Shown here piece after piece: positions 1-13,345 of a stretch of 64,000 nucleotides of DNA. Under the pieces are notes generated by a model that had not been told where the DNA came from, did not search any database, and worked only from the letters and a program-made list of their open reading frames with translations. The position numbers were made by a program, and so were the translations under genes. Origin of the DNA: Apostichopus japonicus (taxonomy: Eukaryota; Echinodermata; Holothuroidea; Aspidochirotida; Stichopodidae); assembly GCF_037975245.1 (NCBI RefSeq), contig NC_092568.1, positions 41,341,631-41,405,630 on the forward strand, written 5' to 3'. Numbering within the stretch: the stretch's first letter is position 1; every line of letters starts with the position of its first letter.

Positions 1-398
1 AAACCAATCGTTGGTGCCACCATGAAAGGATTTTAAGATATCACACAATTTTTAATATTAAAAGTGCCCAACTACTATTAACAATGACTGTATGTGTCTC
101 ACACCCTGTGTTCATAGCCAGTACCATGTAAAGGAACAAGGTCCTCCTGGGTTGGGCAATAATAAGGTTTGTTTGGTTACGGTCATGGATATTAGGATGC
201 CATTGTTAACATACACCACAGTTTACTTTACCGTTTGTAAATTTGGTTTTATATGAGGAGTGAATTTGTCATCTGCAAGGTGCCCTGGAAAGCTTTTGTC
301 TGGCTGGCTGATTGACATTTTGTGATTGTGGTTCCTTGGTGAGAGATTTGACTGTCAGCTACTGTAGCTCGACAAATAATCATAGAATGGACTGCAGT
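1..398. other. no gene seen, left edge
   Basis: I see no coding exon, RNA gene or repeat here. The sequence is ordinary AT-rich DNA leading into the first minisatellite. Confidence 0.5.
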
Positions 399-1385
399 CT
401 GAGAGTAAGGGGACTACAGGACACAATGACATGATCCTCTTCTGGAGAGGTATTTACTGAGAGAAAGGGGACCTACTGTACAGGACACAATGACATGATC
501 CTCTTGGAAAAGAGGTATTTACTGAGAGTAAGGGGACTACAGGACACAATGACATGATCCTCTTGGAAAAGAGGTATTTACTGAGAGTAAGGGACTGCAT
601 GACATAATGACATGATCCTCTTGGAAAAGAGGTATTTACTGAGAGTAAGGGGACCTACTGTACAGGACACAATGACATGATCCTCTTAGAAAAGAGGTAT
701 TTACTGAGAGTAAGGGGACTACAGGACACAATGACATGATCCTCTTGGAAAAGAGGTATTGACAGAGTAAGGGGACTGCATGACATAATGACATGATCCT
801 CTTGAAAAAAGAGGTATATACTGAGAGTAAGGGGACTACAGGACACAATGACATGATCCTCTTAGAAAAGAGGTATAAATGAGAGTAAGGGGGCTACAGG
901 ACACAATGACATGATCCTTTTAGGAAAGAGGTATAAATGAGAGTAAGGGGGTACAGGACACAATGACATGATCCTTTTGGGAAAGAGGTATTGACAGAGT
1001 AAGGGGACTGCATGACACAATGACATGATCCTCTTGAAAAAAGAGGTATATACTGAGAGTAAGGGGACTACAGGACACAATGACTTGATCCTTGTGGGAA
1101 AGAGGTATAACAGTAAGGGGACTGCATGACACAATGACATGATCCTCTTGAAAAAGAGGTATATACTGAGAGTAAGGGGACTACAGGACACAATGACATG
1201 ATCCTCTTGGAAAAGAGGTATAAATGAGAGTAAGGGGGCTACAGGACACAATGACATGATCCTTTTAGGAAAGAGGTATAACAGAGTAAGGGGACTGCAG
1301 GACACAATGACATGATCCTTTTAGGAAAGAGGTATAACAGAGTAAGGGGACTGCAGGACACAATGACATGATCATCTTGGGAATG
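399..1385. repeat. 58-bp-class minisatellite with a conserved hairpin
   Basis: About 17 head-to-tail copies of a 55-62 bp unit that begins GAGAGTAAGGGGACTACAGG and continues through ACACAATGACATGATCC. Each unit contains CCTCTT-ggaa-AAGAGG, a perfect 6-bp stem with a 4-base loop. Variant units read CCTTTT on the left arm, which still pairs through a G-U wobble. Unit length varies by small deletions. The minus-strand reading frames across the array are by-products of the repeat and not genes. Confidence 0.9.
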
Positions 1386-4220
1386 AATATTATAAAGACA
1401 GACATTTGTTTGCAAACAGATATTCATTGCATATAAAGTTTTTGGCATGAAGGCATTTAAATCATTGTCAGGTCCACTTACTTTTACACATAGTATTATT
1501 TTTGTTATTAAACAAAATTCAGATATGACAAAAAGTGATTATTAACCGGGGTAAAAACATGAGTAATTCTGGTTACCTTCAGATAATACAGTCTAAATTA
1601 CCCAGTGATGCCTTGGTAAAATCCTCTCTTCCTGTGTCTTGCTTATACACACTTTAGTGTTCTGTATGTATATACCCCCCTCCCACCCCCCCCCTCCCAA
1701 CCCAGTAGTGCTTGTAATATATGCTGCTGTCTCTTTATATAGCTCACACATGCCTTTGAAAACTCTGCTGTAACCACCAAAAGAAAAGCCTCTGAATCAA
1801 TGATAGGGCTCTACCACAATTTTAAAGCAGTTTAAAAACTGTTTTTATTACCAATGTAGGCCAATTAAAAAATAATAGGGGTGGCACGTTGACATATATA
1901 CAGTCATTTCATTACCTTGGAGTATGAAACCTGTCAAATTGCAAATAGTCAAGACCCTGTTAGTAAAGACACATAGGGCATAGGTCATGAACTCATGCTC
2001 TCCACTGATACCAAACTATGGAAGTTTTGTCATAGTTTTATGATTTATTATAACTGGTTGTGTGAGTTAAGACAGTAATGGTATATCAAGTCTAAGAAAA
2101 AAAAAACTCAATAATGTTATTGACCCTTTGGTTCTGTAATAATAACAGCAGTAGCAGTAAAGTTGTAACAGGAGTATAAGGGAGTGAAGGGTAGGTAGGT
2201 GCCTCCTGAATTTAAATACTAGTATGGAGTTTAACTGAACGAACAGGGTTTCTAGGTTCCTGCCTTGCTAAGAACAGTAGTATAGATGTCGCATTACTAG
2301 TATAGGAGGTGTAAGGTGATAAGAAGTTGTGGGGGTTTTTAGTGGATCAAATTACTAGTAAAGGTGTATGGCGAGGAGTAGCATTCATAGGTTCAAAGTG
2401 TGCAATATTACTATTATAGGTGGACAGGTTTTAGGCCGTATTGGCCTGTATTACTAGGCCCTATTGGCCTATAGTTAAAGGCCCAATTGGTCTGCAGTAA
2501 TATCAGAAAACAGTACCGTTGAAGGAAGCAACATAGATATCACCATAGGAAGTCCGAATGTGTGATTGAACTGGTAGTTGGCTGGCATAGGAAGATTGCA
2601 GCAATCTCTGACCAAATGGACAGAATGTTGTTTCATTAGGTCAAGAGATAGATGCGTCCACCTTCACTGACCTTTATAATTGTACCAAACAGTTAGCTGC
2701 TATCTGTCACACACTCCTTGCAGTAGATAGGCGATGTTTATCATTACATAATCTTATATGACAGTTGAGCAAGCAGACAATGTTCAGTGAAAGCAAAAAC
2801 TGACAAACAAGTTCACTTATACATCCTCATATACTGCAGAGCAAACCATTGCCTATAAGACATGTTGTTTTGTCCGAACATGCCGGCATTTTGGTTTTTT
2901 CAAACACGTGTGCTCTATTTCTTAAAAATATAGGAGTGCATCCAACCTCCAAGACTATGTCACCAGTAACAGTTAGTGTTCCACAGGTATATTCTGAAAA
3001 TGAGAGTATCCTTTTCTTTTAACCTGTATTTCCCCAGCAGCTTCCCCCCCCCCCTCGTATCTTCCCCCGGAGTGCTAATTGGTCCTTGAACCCAGGGTTG
3101 TAGCCTCTCCAGTCCTCACTCTGACTTTTATATTTTTTGTGGAAATGATGTGCAGTCACAAAAGATTCTGATCATTATTGTTCAATATCAGCAGTTGATG
3201 TAGTTTAGGAAACTACAGCGATGGTGAGTCTCGTAAAATGCTTGTGGAGTAGTAATTAACTGCAAGAGGATAAAATGAAAGGAGGTGGTCAAAGGTCATT
3301 TGTAATTACCAACAATTGTAATCCTTAGTAAGCTATTTAGAGTTCCATGACCTCCAATATAATTATGCATTGTACTATGATTGATCTTCAAGTAGACATA
3401 TTTTATCATCTTTAGGAATTCTGAAGAAATACTCAATTTGCTATGAAATTTCAGAAAAATGTACAAGCAATTGTGAAAAGCTGATGTTTTTTATTCCATT
3501 AATTCTACAACGCATGACAATCATCACTATAGAAAATTCCACTCCGTCCAAGAGGGGATACTGCTTTGACTATACCCAGAGGTGTTTGGCATGAAATCCC
3601 TCGCTGAATACTTACTCCTCTATTGCCCACACATTCTTACCGAAAATCTCCAGCTTAAAAATTGGGGGGAGAAAGAGAGAAAAAAAAAGACCGCCCTGTT
3701 CTATATTTTGGTTGGGCCAAATGGGTTCAAAGATATTCTGGAAATTCATTCATATTTGCTATTTAGGAGGCTTTAACCCTAGGGTTATTTCTGTAGTTCA
3801 GCCGGTCTCTGTCTTACTGGGTGTAATTTGAAGAGCTGGCTGCAGGAATGCGTTTGTTTGGGCACAGTGAGTTTGAAGAGGATTTAGGGGGACTGAAACA
3901 GTTGTATGTACTTCTATTGTGTTGTATCTAAAACAGAATGTGCCAAGAGCCTGCAGGGGTTGCTCATTCAACAACCAGCAATGATCACCATGATGATGAT
4001 GATGAACTCCAGCACTTTACCAAGGAAAGATGTCGAAGAACTTTGAGTTGCAGCCCAACTTGTTTTTTTTTTGTTTTTTTTCTGATAAAGAATATATGGG
4101 TCTTGTTCATATAGTGTGCCATTGGATTGATTCATCATTGTATCAACTGTTGGTCGTCGGCCAGTTGTCCCATTCTACTAGATTATAACAATTTTAGTTC
4201 TCAATTTCATGTCTGTTTTC
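1386..4220. other. gene-free stretch
   Basis: No supported gene. It contains a C-rich run near 1674-1700. A cluster of short imperfect palindromes near 2430-2492 is built on AGGCC..ATTGGCCT and recurs three times. Another C-run lies near 3046. The small open frame at 3582-3776 has no recognisable domain and no splice or promoter support. Confidence 0.5.
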
Positions 4221-4316
4221 TGTCCATTCTGATATCCATTCTGCTGTTCATTCTGCTGTTCATTCTGATATCCATTCTGCTGTTCATTCTGATGTTCATT
4301 CTGATGTTCAATCTGT
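4221..4316. repeat. 12-bp short tandem repeat
   Basis: About eight imperfect copies of a 12-base unit close to CATTCTGCTGTT, with variants CATTCTGATATC and CATTCTGATGTT. Confidence 0.75.
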
Positions 4317-5592
4317 CCATGATACTACATCTACAAAACCCTGCCAAAAAGAAAATGTGACATCATTCTTAGCTAGTTAGTTTTCATTGATATAGACAAT
4401 GCATATAAGTGGTATTTGCAATTTTTTCTGTGCAGTTATTTCTAACACTAAAAAGGAATTCATTGGAATTTTGTCAACTCTGGTCTTTATCACTTTGATG
4501 ATGACTTTGGTGTAGATTTCTGCACTAGCTACTCTTACTAAGAAAGCCAAAATGAAGTAAAGTTCCTCACAGGATGTTTTACCGTGGTGCCAAAGAAGGT
4601 TTTATATGCTCGGACTAAGACCCCTTGTCCATGCCTGATGGGTATCACCATAGTTATGACATATTGTTTGATTTTGACTGATGTGTCTTCTTCATAGTGC
4701 ATTTCTGATGATTCTGTGTGATACGTAGTGGTGATTTATGTTATCATAGCAGTGTTTAGGTGACAGCAGTTTGTTAATTAGCAGCATTTCTTGTGTGGTT
4801 GGTCTAGCATGGTATAGCAGGATACCCAAAGATAGTACACGCTCACACCTCCTGGAAGTACCGTACCAGCAGCACTAGAGTTTAACACCTGTTGTGACAC
4901 CTCTGTGTAAACAGCTATTAAACTCAAGAGTGGAGGGAGACCTTGAGCTATGGTTTAGAGAATACCAGTGAGATCTAATAGTTACTATAGTATCATAGAG
5001 TTATAGCTGCTACAACTAATAGCAATATAGCTACATAGTACATTTCAAGATATGGTGATGTCCTGGCATAATTTAACTATATTTTAAAGATTTCATTTTA
5101 ATACTTAGGTAAATACTTTGTTTAAATATGTCATTTAAATAGTAGAGTGTGGAATGCATGAGTACAATATGCAGGCAATATATCAGAAGAATGAAACATA
5201 CCACATGTGGTAAATATTACATAGATACTATAGTAGCCACCAGTTCTTGATGCATTTGGCACAAGTCCCTTGTTAATAAGCTTCCCTTTTTTCATTCCTG
5301 TAACATGCTCATCTCCTCAATAGGTTAGACACTATTGCCAGGTCTCTCTCTCCCTGGTCTCCCCACTCCCCTTCTCTCTTCTCAGTCTCCCTCTCACTTC
5401 TCTTGAGTGGGCAGAAGTGACTGACTGCCAGTAAACCCATTCCACCAATAACCATGGTTAAATAAATGGCCATCAATGGTTAGACTTCTGAAGACTCTTT
5501 TATTAAGCTGTGAGATATGATGTAGATTGAGGTATGTTGGTAGATTGAGGTATGATGGTAGATTGATTTGACAAGCATGTCACACTCTTAAC
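4317..5592. other. gene-free stretch
   Basis: No coding exon or RNA gene recognised. It contains a CT-rich tract near 5340-5405. Confidence 0.5.
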
Positions 5593-5954
5593 CATAGGCG
5601 TAGGAGCCCAGTTTGATTGGGGGGCTGTAACGATTTGCCCGCAAAATATAACCAAAATTTTTCGCGCGCTCCGCGCTCATTCAACTTGTTAATCATATAG
5701 GCATGCATCGATTATTACATCGCATGCCAATTACAAACAATCATTTGCCTGTTATTACCCTTCCATATTAGTTATAATTTTTGGGGAAGTCATTACAATA
5801 ACAATAATATAAGTTTAGCTATTGAAAAACACATTACAATTTATTTTTCTTTCAGTAGGTGCCCGAAAGATTCTCAGCATATTGCCCGAATTTTCAAAAA
5901 AGTATTTGGTTGGGGGCTGCAGCCCCTCCCCCCCCCCCGCCTCCTACGCCTATG
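5593..5954. mobile_element. hAT-like non-autonomous element (MITE), 362 bp
   Basis: The termini are perfect 14-bp inverted repeats, CATAGGCGTAGGAG on the left and its complement on the right. Flanking 8-bp sequences CTCTTAAC (5585-5592) and CTCATAAC (5955-5962) match at 7 of 8 positions, as expected for an aged hAT target duplication. The interior is non-coding, with a TTTTTCGCGCGCTCCGCGC segment on the left and a C-run near the right end. It has no transposase, so it would need one supplied from elsewhere. The terminus resembles the three elements at 55.0-60.3 kb. Confidence 0.75.
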
Positions 5955-5962
5955 CTCATAAC

Positions 5963-7618
5963 TGTGAGGTATGATGGTAGATTAGGGTACTGTACTGCCT
6001 CATTCGGTGGGCCTTACCTTCACAATGCTGCCCCACTCACTCATGAAATATCTCTGGGTAAACATGCTGTAACCGACAGCCTGCTCTGATAAGGTGATGA
6101 ATGGCATATTTGAATGGAAAGGTCAGGACACTGGAATTTTTGTTCATGTATACCCAAAGAATTGCCTATAGCTGCCATCCCAAACTGTTAAAGATTGCAG
6201 GTTTTTTCAGTGTTGTACTGTCAACTGTTACAGATTGTGGCTCCATAAGTTTGGTAGTGTCAACTGCTGAAGAGGGAAGTGAGAGACACTTACTCAGATG
6301 ATCACCAGGATGACTGCATCAGTCCTTTTTTTTTCCTTCGAAAAACTTGAAAAAGTTACTTGTACTTCTAGAACTCACTGTGTTTCACTCATACTTTCAC
6401 CTCCATATAGTTTTATTGTTCATTCAGTAACTTTGTATTTTCCATAAACAAGCCGAATCCTATGGTGCTATTATTTGTCATCAGAAGTATTAATTCATGA
6501 CATCACACAAATACTCCCTCAAGGATTATTTTGAAAGTCATCAAGTGAGATAATGTTTGATGGAGATGTTCTGTTTATTTCCATCTAAGGCACTAAACCA
6601 AGCTCCTTTTGGGAATTCAGAGGCCTTTTTGTTTGTGTCAGTCTGGTCAAACACATTGGAATTTGTTGAGCCAAGTTTTGGCCTGTGGTGGTTACTAGTC
6701 TTAAAAAAGAGGTCAAATTCACTCTGGGAAGAGGGAAGAAAGTTCAACATTGTATACATACATACATCAGTTTTGGCAACTGCATCTGTATTTCTGAAGT
6801 TACACATGAATGCAGCAAAGGTTTGCTTTCATTATCATCATTTAAATGTGTCAGCCTTCTTACAAGAACTCGGAAAGGTCAAGTCCTATGAACACCGTGT
6901 ATTACCTGTAATTTGCAATGGTGGCAGTTTTATACCATGTTGCATTTTAATGATAATAATAATAATACATGACTATAATATAAGTAACAAGTAGCGATCA
7001 CAGACACTATTTTGTCATGCATAGGGTGATGCGGCCTGTATTGGATACATTGAGCTTTCATCTTCCAAGGTAAACAGTACCATTGTTAGCATCTCTTAGC
7101 TGGAGTCAAATTTGCAAACCATATAAACATTTTGAAATTCAATGCTACATTTTGTCCTGAATTTCTGTCTTTGTCCAACTTTTTCTGTGGCTGAACCAAT
7201 GCCTTCATTTCCATTGAACTTCTTCCCGACAAAGCAGCTTTGTAAGGGAATACCGGCCGATAAGCCCCACTTATCAAAACGCTCCCAGCAAGACTATTCA
7301 TAAGGAATATCAAACCAGTCGATCAATCAGACTCCTTGGATTCCCTTTTAATTTTTACAGAACTTATTTTTTTCCTTGTAGGAACCTAAAATTTCAGAAA
7401 GCAATGACCTTTTATTAGACATTTTTGCAACTAGAGGGTGAGTGATGTGTCACAGAGGCAGGCAGCTCGGTTGCGAGGAACATGAAACATAGCTTACCAA
7501 TGTCCGTTCGTGCTATGAGGGCAATGCTTTGATGAGTTGTTATTCAGGAAGCATTCGATGATTTCCATCTTTTGCTTTTTTTCAGAGATGGGAGAAGAAA
7601 CGTGATAGGTGGTATAAT
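5963..7618. other. gene-free stretch
   Basis: Only short overlapping open frames occur on both strands, none with a recognisable domain or splice support. I see no array or element here. Confidence 0.45.
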
Positions 7619-9158
7619 GAGGGGTATCCACATAGCTGAATATTGAATGAGGGGTATCCACATAGGCTAGCTGAATATTGAATGAGATGAATATTGAATG
7701 AGGGGTATCCACATAGCTGAATATTGAATGAGGAGTATCCACATAGATGAATATTGAATGAGGGGTATCCACATAGGCTAGCTGAATATTGAATGAGATG
7801 AATATTGAATGAGGGGTATCCACATAGCTGAATATTGAATGAGGAGTATCCACATAGATGAATATTGAATGAGGGGTATCCACATAGATGAATATTGAAT
7901 GAGGGGTATCCACATAGGCTAGCTGAATATTGAATGAGATGAATATTGAATGAGGGGTATCCACATAGATGAATATTGAATGAGGGGTATCCACATAGGC
8001 TAGCTGAATATTGAATGAGATGAATATTGAATGAGGGGTATCCACATAGCTGAATATTGAATGAGGGGTATCCACATAGATGAATATTGAATGAGATGAA
8101 TATTGAATGAGGGGTATCCACATAGATGAATATTGAATGAGATGAATATTGAATGAGGGGTATCCACATAGCTGAATATTGAATGAGGGGTATCCACATA
8201 GATGAATATTGAATGAGGAGTATCCACATAGATGAATATTGAATGAGGGGTATCCACATAGGCTAGCTGAATATTGAATGAGATGAATATTGAATGAGGG
8301 GTATCCACATAGCTGAATATTGAATGAGGGGTATCCACATAGATGAATATTGAATGAGATGAATATTGAATGAGGGGTATCCACATAGATGAATATTGAA
8401 TGAGATGAATATTGAATGAGGGGTATCCACATAGCTGAATATTGAATGAGGGGTATCCACATAGCTGAATATTGAATGAGATGAATATTGAATGAGGGGT
8501 ATCAACATAGCTGAATATTGAATGAGGGGTATCCACATAGATGAATATTGAATGAGATGAATATTGAATGAGGGGTATCCACATAGATGAATATTGAATG
8601 AGATGAATATTGAATGAGGGGTATCCACATAGATGAATATTGAATGAGGGGTATCCACATAGCTGAATATTGAATGTGGGGTATCCACATAGATGAATAT
8701 TGAATGAGATGAATATTGAATGAGGGGTATCCACATAGATGAATATTGAATGAGATGAATATTGAATGAGGGGTATCCACATAGATGAATATTGAATGAG
8801 GGGTATCCACATAGCTGAATATTGAATGAGATGAATATTGAATGAGGGGTATCCACATAGATGAATATTGAATGAGGGGTATCCACATAGATGAATATTG
8901 AATGAGATGAATATTGAATGAGGGGTATCCACATAGCTGAATATTGAATGAGGGGTATCCACATAGATGAATATTGAATGAGATGAATATTGAATGAGGG
9001 GTATCCACATAGCTGAATATTGAATGAGATGAATATTGAATGAGGGGTATCCACATAGCTGAATATTGAATGAGGGGTATCCACATAGATGAATATTGAA
9101 TGAGGGGTATCCACATAGATGAATATTGAATGAGGGGTATCCACATAGATGAATATTG
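7619..9158. repeat. composite 30/16/35-bp satellite array, about 1.54 kb
   Basis: Built from GAATATTGAATGAG. A 30-bp unit adds GGGTATCCACATAG plus AT or CT, a 16-bp unit adds only AT, and a 35-bp unit carries GGCTAGCT at its end. The 16-bp unit appears singly between longer units. The 35-bp form is confined to the left part, to about 8275. All three minus-strand frames stay open over long distances because the core lacks stops there. The resulting peptides (MWIPLIQYSS, CGYPSFNIHL, YVDTPHSIFI) are the same DNA read in three frames, so this is not coding. Confidence 0.92.
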
Positions 9159-9350
9159 GTTGCATTGAATGTAGCAAGTATCCTTGCACATTTACTTACA
9201 TTGTTGATTCAAAAAGAGTGAATTTTATTTTACCAAATGTGTGCTATAGCTTACTAGTGGGTAAGTTACCACTAAAGTGTGTGCATTGTAGGTAGTATTA
9301 AAGAATACACACGGATGTGTTTCATATAGGTCAAGTATGCCACACGATAC
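9159..9350. other. unique spacer between arrays
   Basis: Short unique sequence between the 30-bp satellite and the 31-bp minisatellite, with no features recognised. Confidence 0.5.
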
Positions 9351-9597
9351 TTTGCACCAATAGTGTGGGCATACATAATAGTTGTACCCATAGTGTGGGC
9401 CTATAAAATAGTTTATATCCATAGTGTGGGCCTATAAAATAATTTGTATCCATAGTGTGTGCATACACAATAGTTTGCATCCATAGTGTTAGCAAACACA
9501 ATAATTTGTATCCATAGTGTGGACATACACAATAGTTTGTATCAATAGTGTGGGCATACAAAATAGTTTGTATACATATAGCGTGGACATACACAGT
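9351..9597. repeat. 31-bp minisatellite, eight copies
   Basis: Eight imperfect copies of a 31-bp unit starting TTTGTATCCATAGTGTGG and ending ATACACAATAG. Copies differ at several positions, so the array looks older than the neighbouring satellite. Confidence 0.88.
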
Positions 9598-10716
9598 ATA
9601 TCAAAACTAAATGCTTCATATCATTCACATTAGCATGCTATTGGTGTTCCTACTAGTGCTCTTATTTCACCATGACCTTCAGTGGTTTATCAGAACAATA
9701 ATAATATATAGTTGTTATTAGCTTCACCAGAAAGAAATGAAAGCTGTTTTGTGTTGTGTCGTAACTTTACCATGGTTAATTCTAAATTTGCAACTTTACA
9801 AGTTCATACATAACTACTTTAATGTTTTGATTACAAGAGTTGTATCTGTCATTTAAACAATCATTGTGACAAATCCTGCACGTTTAAATGGCAGCTTGAG
9901 TCGCACAGCCACGCCTACGATGATTCTCGTCTCACTATAATTTTGAGCTCATGCCATTGAATGATTCGGTAAGACATGTTAAGTTACAGATTTCTCTTGG
10001 ACGGGTTTTTCAAGGCTGAGCAGTTGATATATAACCCATGTTCATGTTTTATGCATGCTGCTGCTGGCACTTGTTGTCAACTTAAAAACACCTTCCTCGA
10101 CATTTATAGTTTTGTTTGCTGTGAAAGTTTCAGATTGAGAGAGGAAGCATCAGCGTAAAGTTCAGTTACGCATTTCATTAGGATAAAGGAACAGGTAATG
10201 TTACTGTCATCGGGAGACTCGATGACGACCGTTCACGGAGACTTAACACCAGGAAAATTAAACGAAATAACCCCAGAAAAATAATGTGTGCAATCAACTC
10301 TCAGATTGAATAACCACAACATCATCAATAAATGATTCAGTTGTCGGGCATGTTTCTTGGCATAGCAGATGTGTCACTCAATGGTGAAAACTTAACTGGT
10401 TTTCCAACTGAGTCCAGTCAAACAGCTGTATTAATACCAGGGTTTGCTAAAGGAGGTTGGTTGTTTTACTAGTTATCCATTCTCTCACATACTTGCTCCT
10501 TATTCCCACTTTTTCAAGCCACTGCTGCACAAGTCAAGCGAAGTGCCCTTCACAGTGTGTCCACCATCATCGGAATAAAGGAGCCTTTAGTCAGCATCCC
10601 TGCCTCCACTAAATTGACTAGGGGCTGTCTGTTTATATCTTGTCAATAAATCTAGAAATGATGCATTTGTACCAGGGTCCTCTGCCTGCTCAACATGAGC
10701 TCAGCTATGTCAGTGG
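9598..10716. other. gene-free stretch
   Basis: No coding exon or RNA gene recognised. The small open frames have no domain support. Confidence 0.45.
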
Positions 10717-10792
10717 TTCTACAAAGGGTACCCTTTGTAGAATTTTACAAAGGGTACCCTTTGTAGAATTTTACAAAGGGTACCCTTTTTAT
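10717..10792. repeat. three tandem copies of a palindromic 27-bp unit
   Basis: The core ACAAAGGGTACCCTTTGT is a perfect 18-bp palindrome. In the first copy the symmetry extends to 26 bp (10717-10742). Three copies are spaced about 27 bp apart, joined by AGAATTTT-type linkers. The third copy has lost its right arm (GTACCCTTTTT). Confidence 0.88.
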
Positions 10793-12310
10793 CAAGTGAC
10801 AAACCTCTCCTCCTACATTAGCTCAGCTTTGAGAGTATAGTGGGTAGAATGGTATTACTTTATTTGTACCAAGAGACGTGGCCTGTCCTACGTGAGCTTG
10901 GCTTTATCAGTCTGAGTGGTACTCTTGTACCAAGAAACATGTGGCCTGTTCTACATATAAGCTGGTACTGTTTTACCAGGAGACGTAGCCTAGCGGTTCC
11001 TTCTAAGCTGGGCTTTCTGTTGAATGGTACCTCATATGAACTGGATTGTTTACCATCCTTTGAGGTTGTTCATCCCACATATCTGTCTATTTGGTCGCTG
11101 TGAGCAGCTACTGTGGGAATTCTCTTCTGTAGGAAAATAGGAAACTGTTATTCATAACCATTTCCTGAATAACTGTTGGCTTACTGGTAGCCATCATTGC
11201 TAGAGAGCATGGCACCAACAGATGGAATGTCAGTTTACGCATGGCTGTTCCTACAGCAAGCTGTAGATGAAAAGTACAGGTGGCCCCTGCAATAGTGCAT
11301 GACCTCTATTTCATGGTCTAACCATCTCCAGTGTCACAGTAGTAATTCTTTCTGCAGTGCGTATCCATACTTTTCTGCATTGATTTAGAGTTTGAATTTT
11401 GGAGGCGTTTTAATTACCCCATCTCCTGTCAAACGGGACAGTGGCCTGTTTGATGAGACCATATGCTACTTCATCAGTGAGGATGGTGAGATGAGAGGAG
11501 GCAATAAATCTTGTCTGATTGGAGATTATATCCATTGTAGGACTCTGCATATACATTCATAATTATGCATTCATATTTAGTGCCTTGTATAAACTGCACT
11601 GGTATGACCCTGTGTGATCTATGGAATATTTAGTCCCTTTCAAAAATGACCACATAGTGTGTCAAAGAAAATCACATACCTCCAACAGTGTGAAAGCAAC
11701 TGGCCATGCCTGAGTTACAGTGAAGTTTCCTGCAAAGTTGTAGAGATTTAGATAACATCTTAGCCATCTATAGCCCTAACCCTACCCAGACTTATGTTCA
11801 TATGGTTTCATCTCTGTATGCAACTTCCAGACTGACTATGATCTCACAACTTGGAAGGCAAACAGCCACCATTCTCTTCCTTCTCTCTATCGAGGCAGGG
11901 AGTTGTTCCCATCAAGCTAATAAGGGAGGAGCCTTGAGGCAATGAAACTTGGACATCATAGGGAAAGACTTGACTTTCTCCCAGAGCTTGCAAGAAAGTA
12001 GCAGGGGGTTGGAGGGTTTGTTATGAGTACGTGCCCAACGAGTGACATGTGGTCGATAAGACAGTTTTGCAGGTGTCTTTGAGAGTTAGCCCATGGTAAT
12101 GACCTGTCACAGTAGAATGCTTGCTGGAGGCTTGAGCTGTACGACTCCATAGCCAATGGTACTTCCTTCCTATTGGCTTTTGAAATTCTAGAATTTCTTG
12201 GAAATTTTTATCCTTGGAGCAGTTATGCTTTTCCAGATTTAAGTCTGAATATTGCTAGACCGATAACCGTACATATTCAATACTATGCAGTATGTCACAC
12301 CAAGCATCTT
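10793..12310. other. gene-free stretch
   Basis: No gene supported. At 10850-11000 the phrases 'accaagagacgtggcctg' and 'accaagaaacatgtggcctg' recur, suggesting a very degenerate repeat. Confidence 0.4.
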
Positions 12311-12428
12311 CAACTCCCTCTTCCCTCCCCCACCTCCCTCTTCCCTGCCCCTCTCCCTCCCCCACCTCCCTCGTCCCTCCCCTCCCCCACCTCCCTTTTC
12401 CCTCCCCACGTCCCTCTTCCCTCCCCTC
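12311..12428. repeat. polypyrimidine tract
   Basis: About 118 bases almost wholly C and T, made of CCCTCCCCCACCTCCCTCTT-like phrases repeated four or five times. Such tracts have mirror symmetry and could form triplex DNA. That is a general property and was not tested here. Confidence 0.8.
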
Positions 12429-12660
12429 CATGATTGTTACTTGATTGATCACCTGTAATAAACTAACATTCATTAAGTACGAGCCCTGCCTAGTGTGTGC
12501 TTCCCCCTTGAATCTCTTCCCAATCCAAGCCTGACATTTATCAAACCTTTCATGGGCTAATTACCACATAAACTCTGTACCAGCCTGAAGGTAACCTTCA
12601 CTTTTACGTTATACTTCCTGGTGCATCAATCAAAACAGTAGTTCAATGTAACTTTATAAT

Positions 12661-13345
12661 ATGACTGTAATCACATGGTGTCATCTGGAAGCATCCACTC
12701 CCATTCATACTTCATCAGTGATATGGCTGTAATCACATGGTGTCATCTTGAGGCATCCACTCTCGTTCATACTTCATAAATTATATGGCTGTAATCACAT
12801 GGTGTCATCTTGAGGCATCCACTCTCTTTCATACTTCATAAATTACATGGCTGTAATCACATGGTGTCATCTTGAGGCATCCACTCTCTTTCATACTTCA
12901 TCAATTATATGGCTGCAATCACATGGTGTCATCTTGAGGCATCCACTCTCTTTCATACTTCATAAATTACATGGCTGTAATCACATGGTGTCATCTTGAG
13001 GCATCCACTCCTGTTCATACTTCATCAATGATATGGCTGTAATCACATGGTGTCATCTGGAGGCATCCACTCTCGTTCATACTTCATAAATTATATGGCT
13101 GTAATCACATGGTGTCATCTTGAGGCATCCACTCTCTTTCATACTTCATCAATTATATGGCTGTAATCACATGGTGTCATCTGGAGGCATCCACTCTCAT
13201 TCATGCTTCATCAATTATCTGGCTGTAATCACATGGTGTCATCTGTAGGCATCCACTCTCGTTCATACTTCATAAATTATATGGCTGTAATCACATGGTG
13301 TCATCTTGAGGCATCCATTCCCGTTCATGCTTCATCAATTATACT
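12661..13345. repeat. 62-bp minisatellite, about 11 copies
   Basis: Units begin ATATGGCTGTAATCACATGG, continue TGTCATCTTGAGGCATCCAC and end near TTCATACTTCATAAATT. Copies are highly similar, with spacing of 60-62 bp. Confidence 0.9.

Noticed and set aside
7494-9191. Four long minus-strand open frames of 225-336 codons
   Set aside because: They are the same satellite read in three frames, giving three unrelated peptide repeats; no coding constraint is possible in all three.
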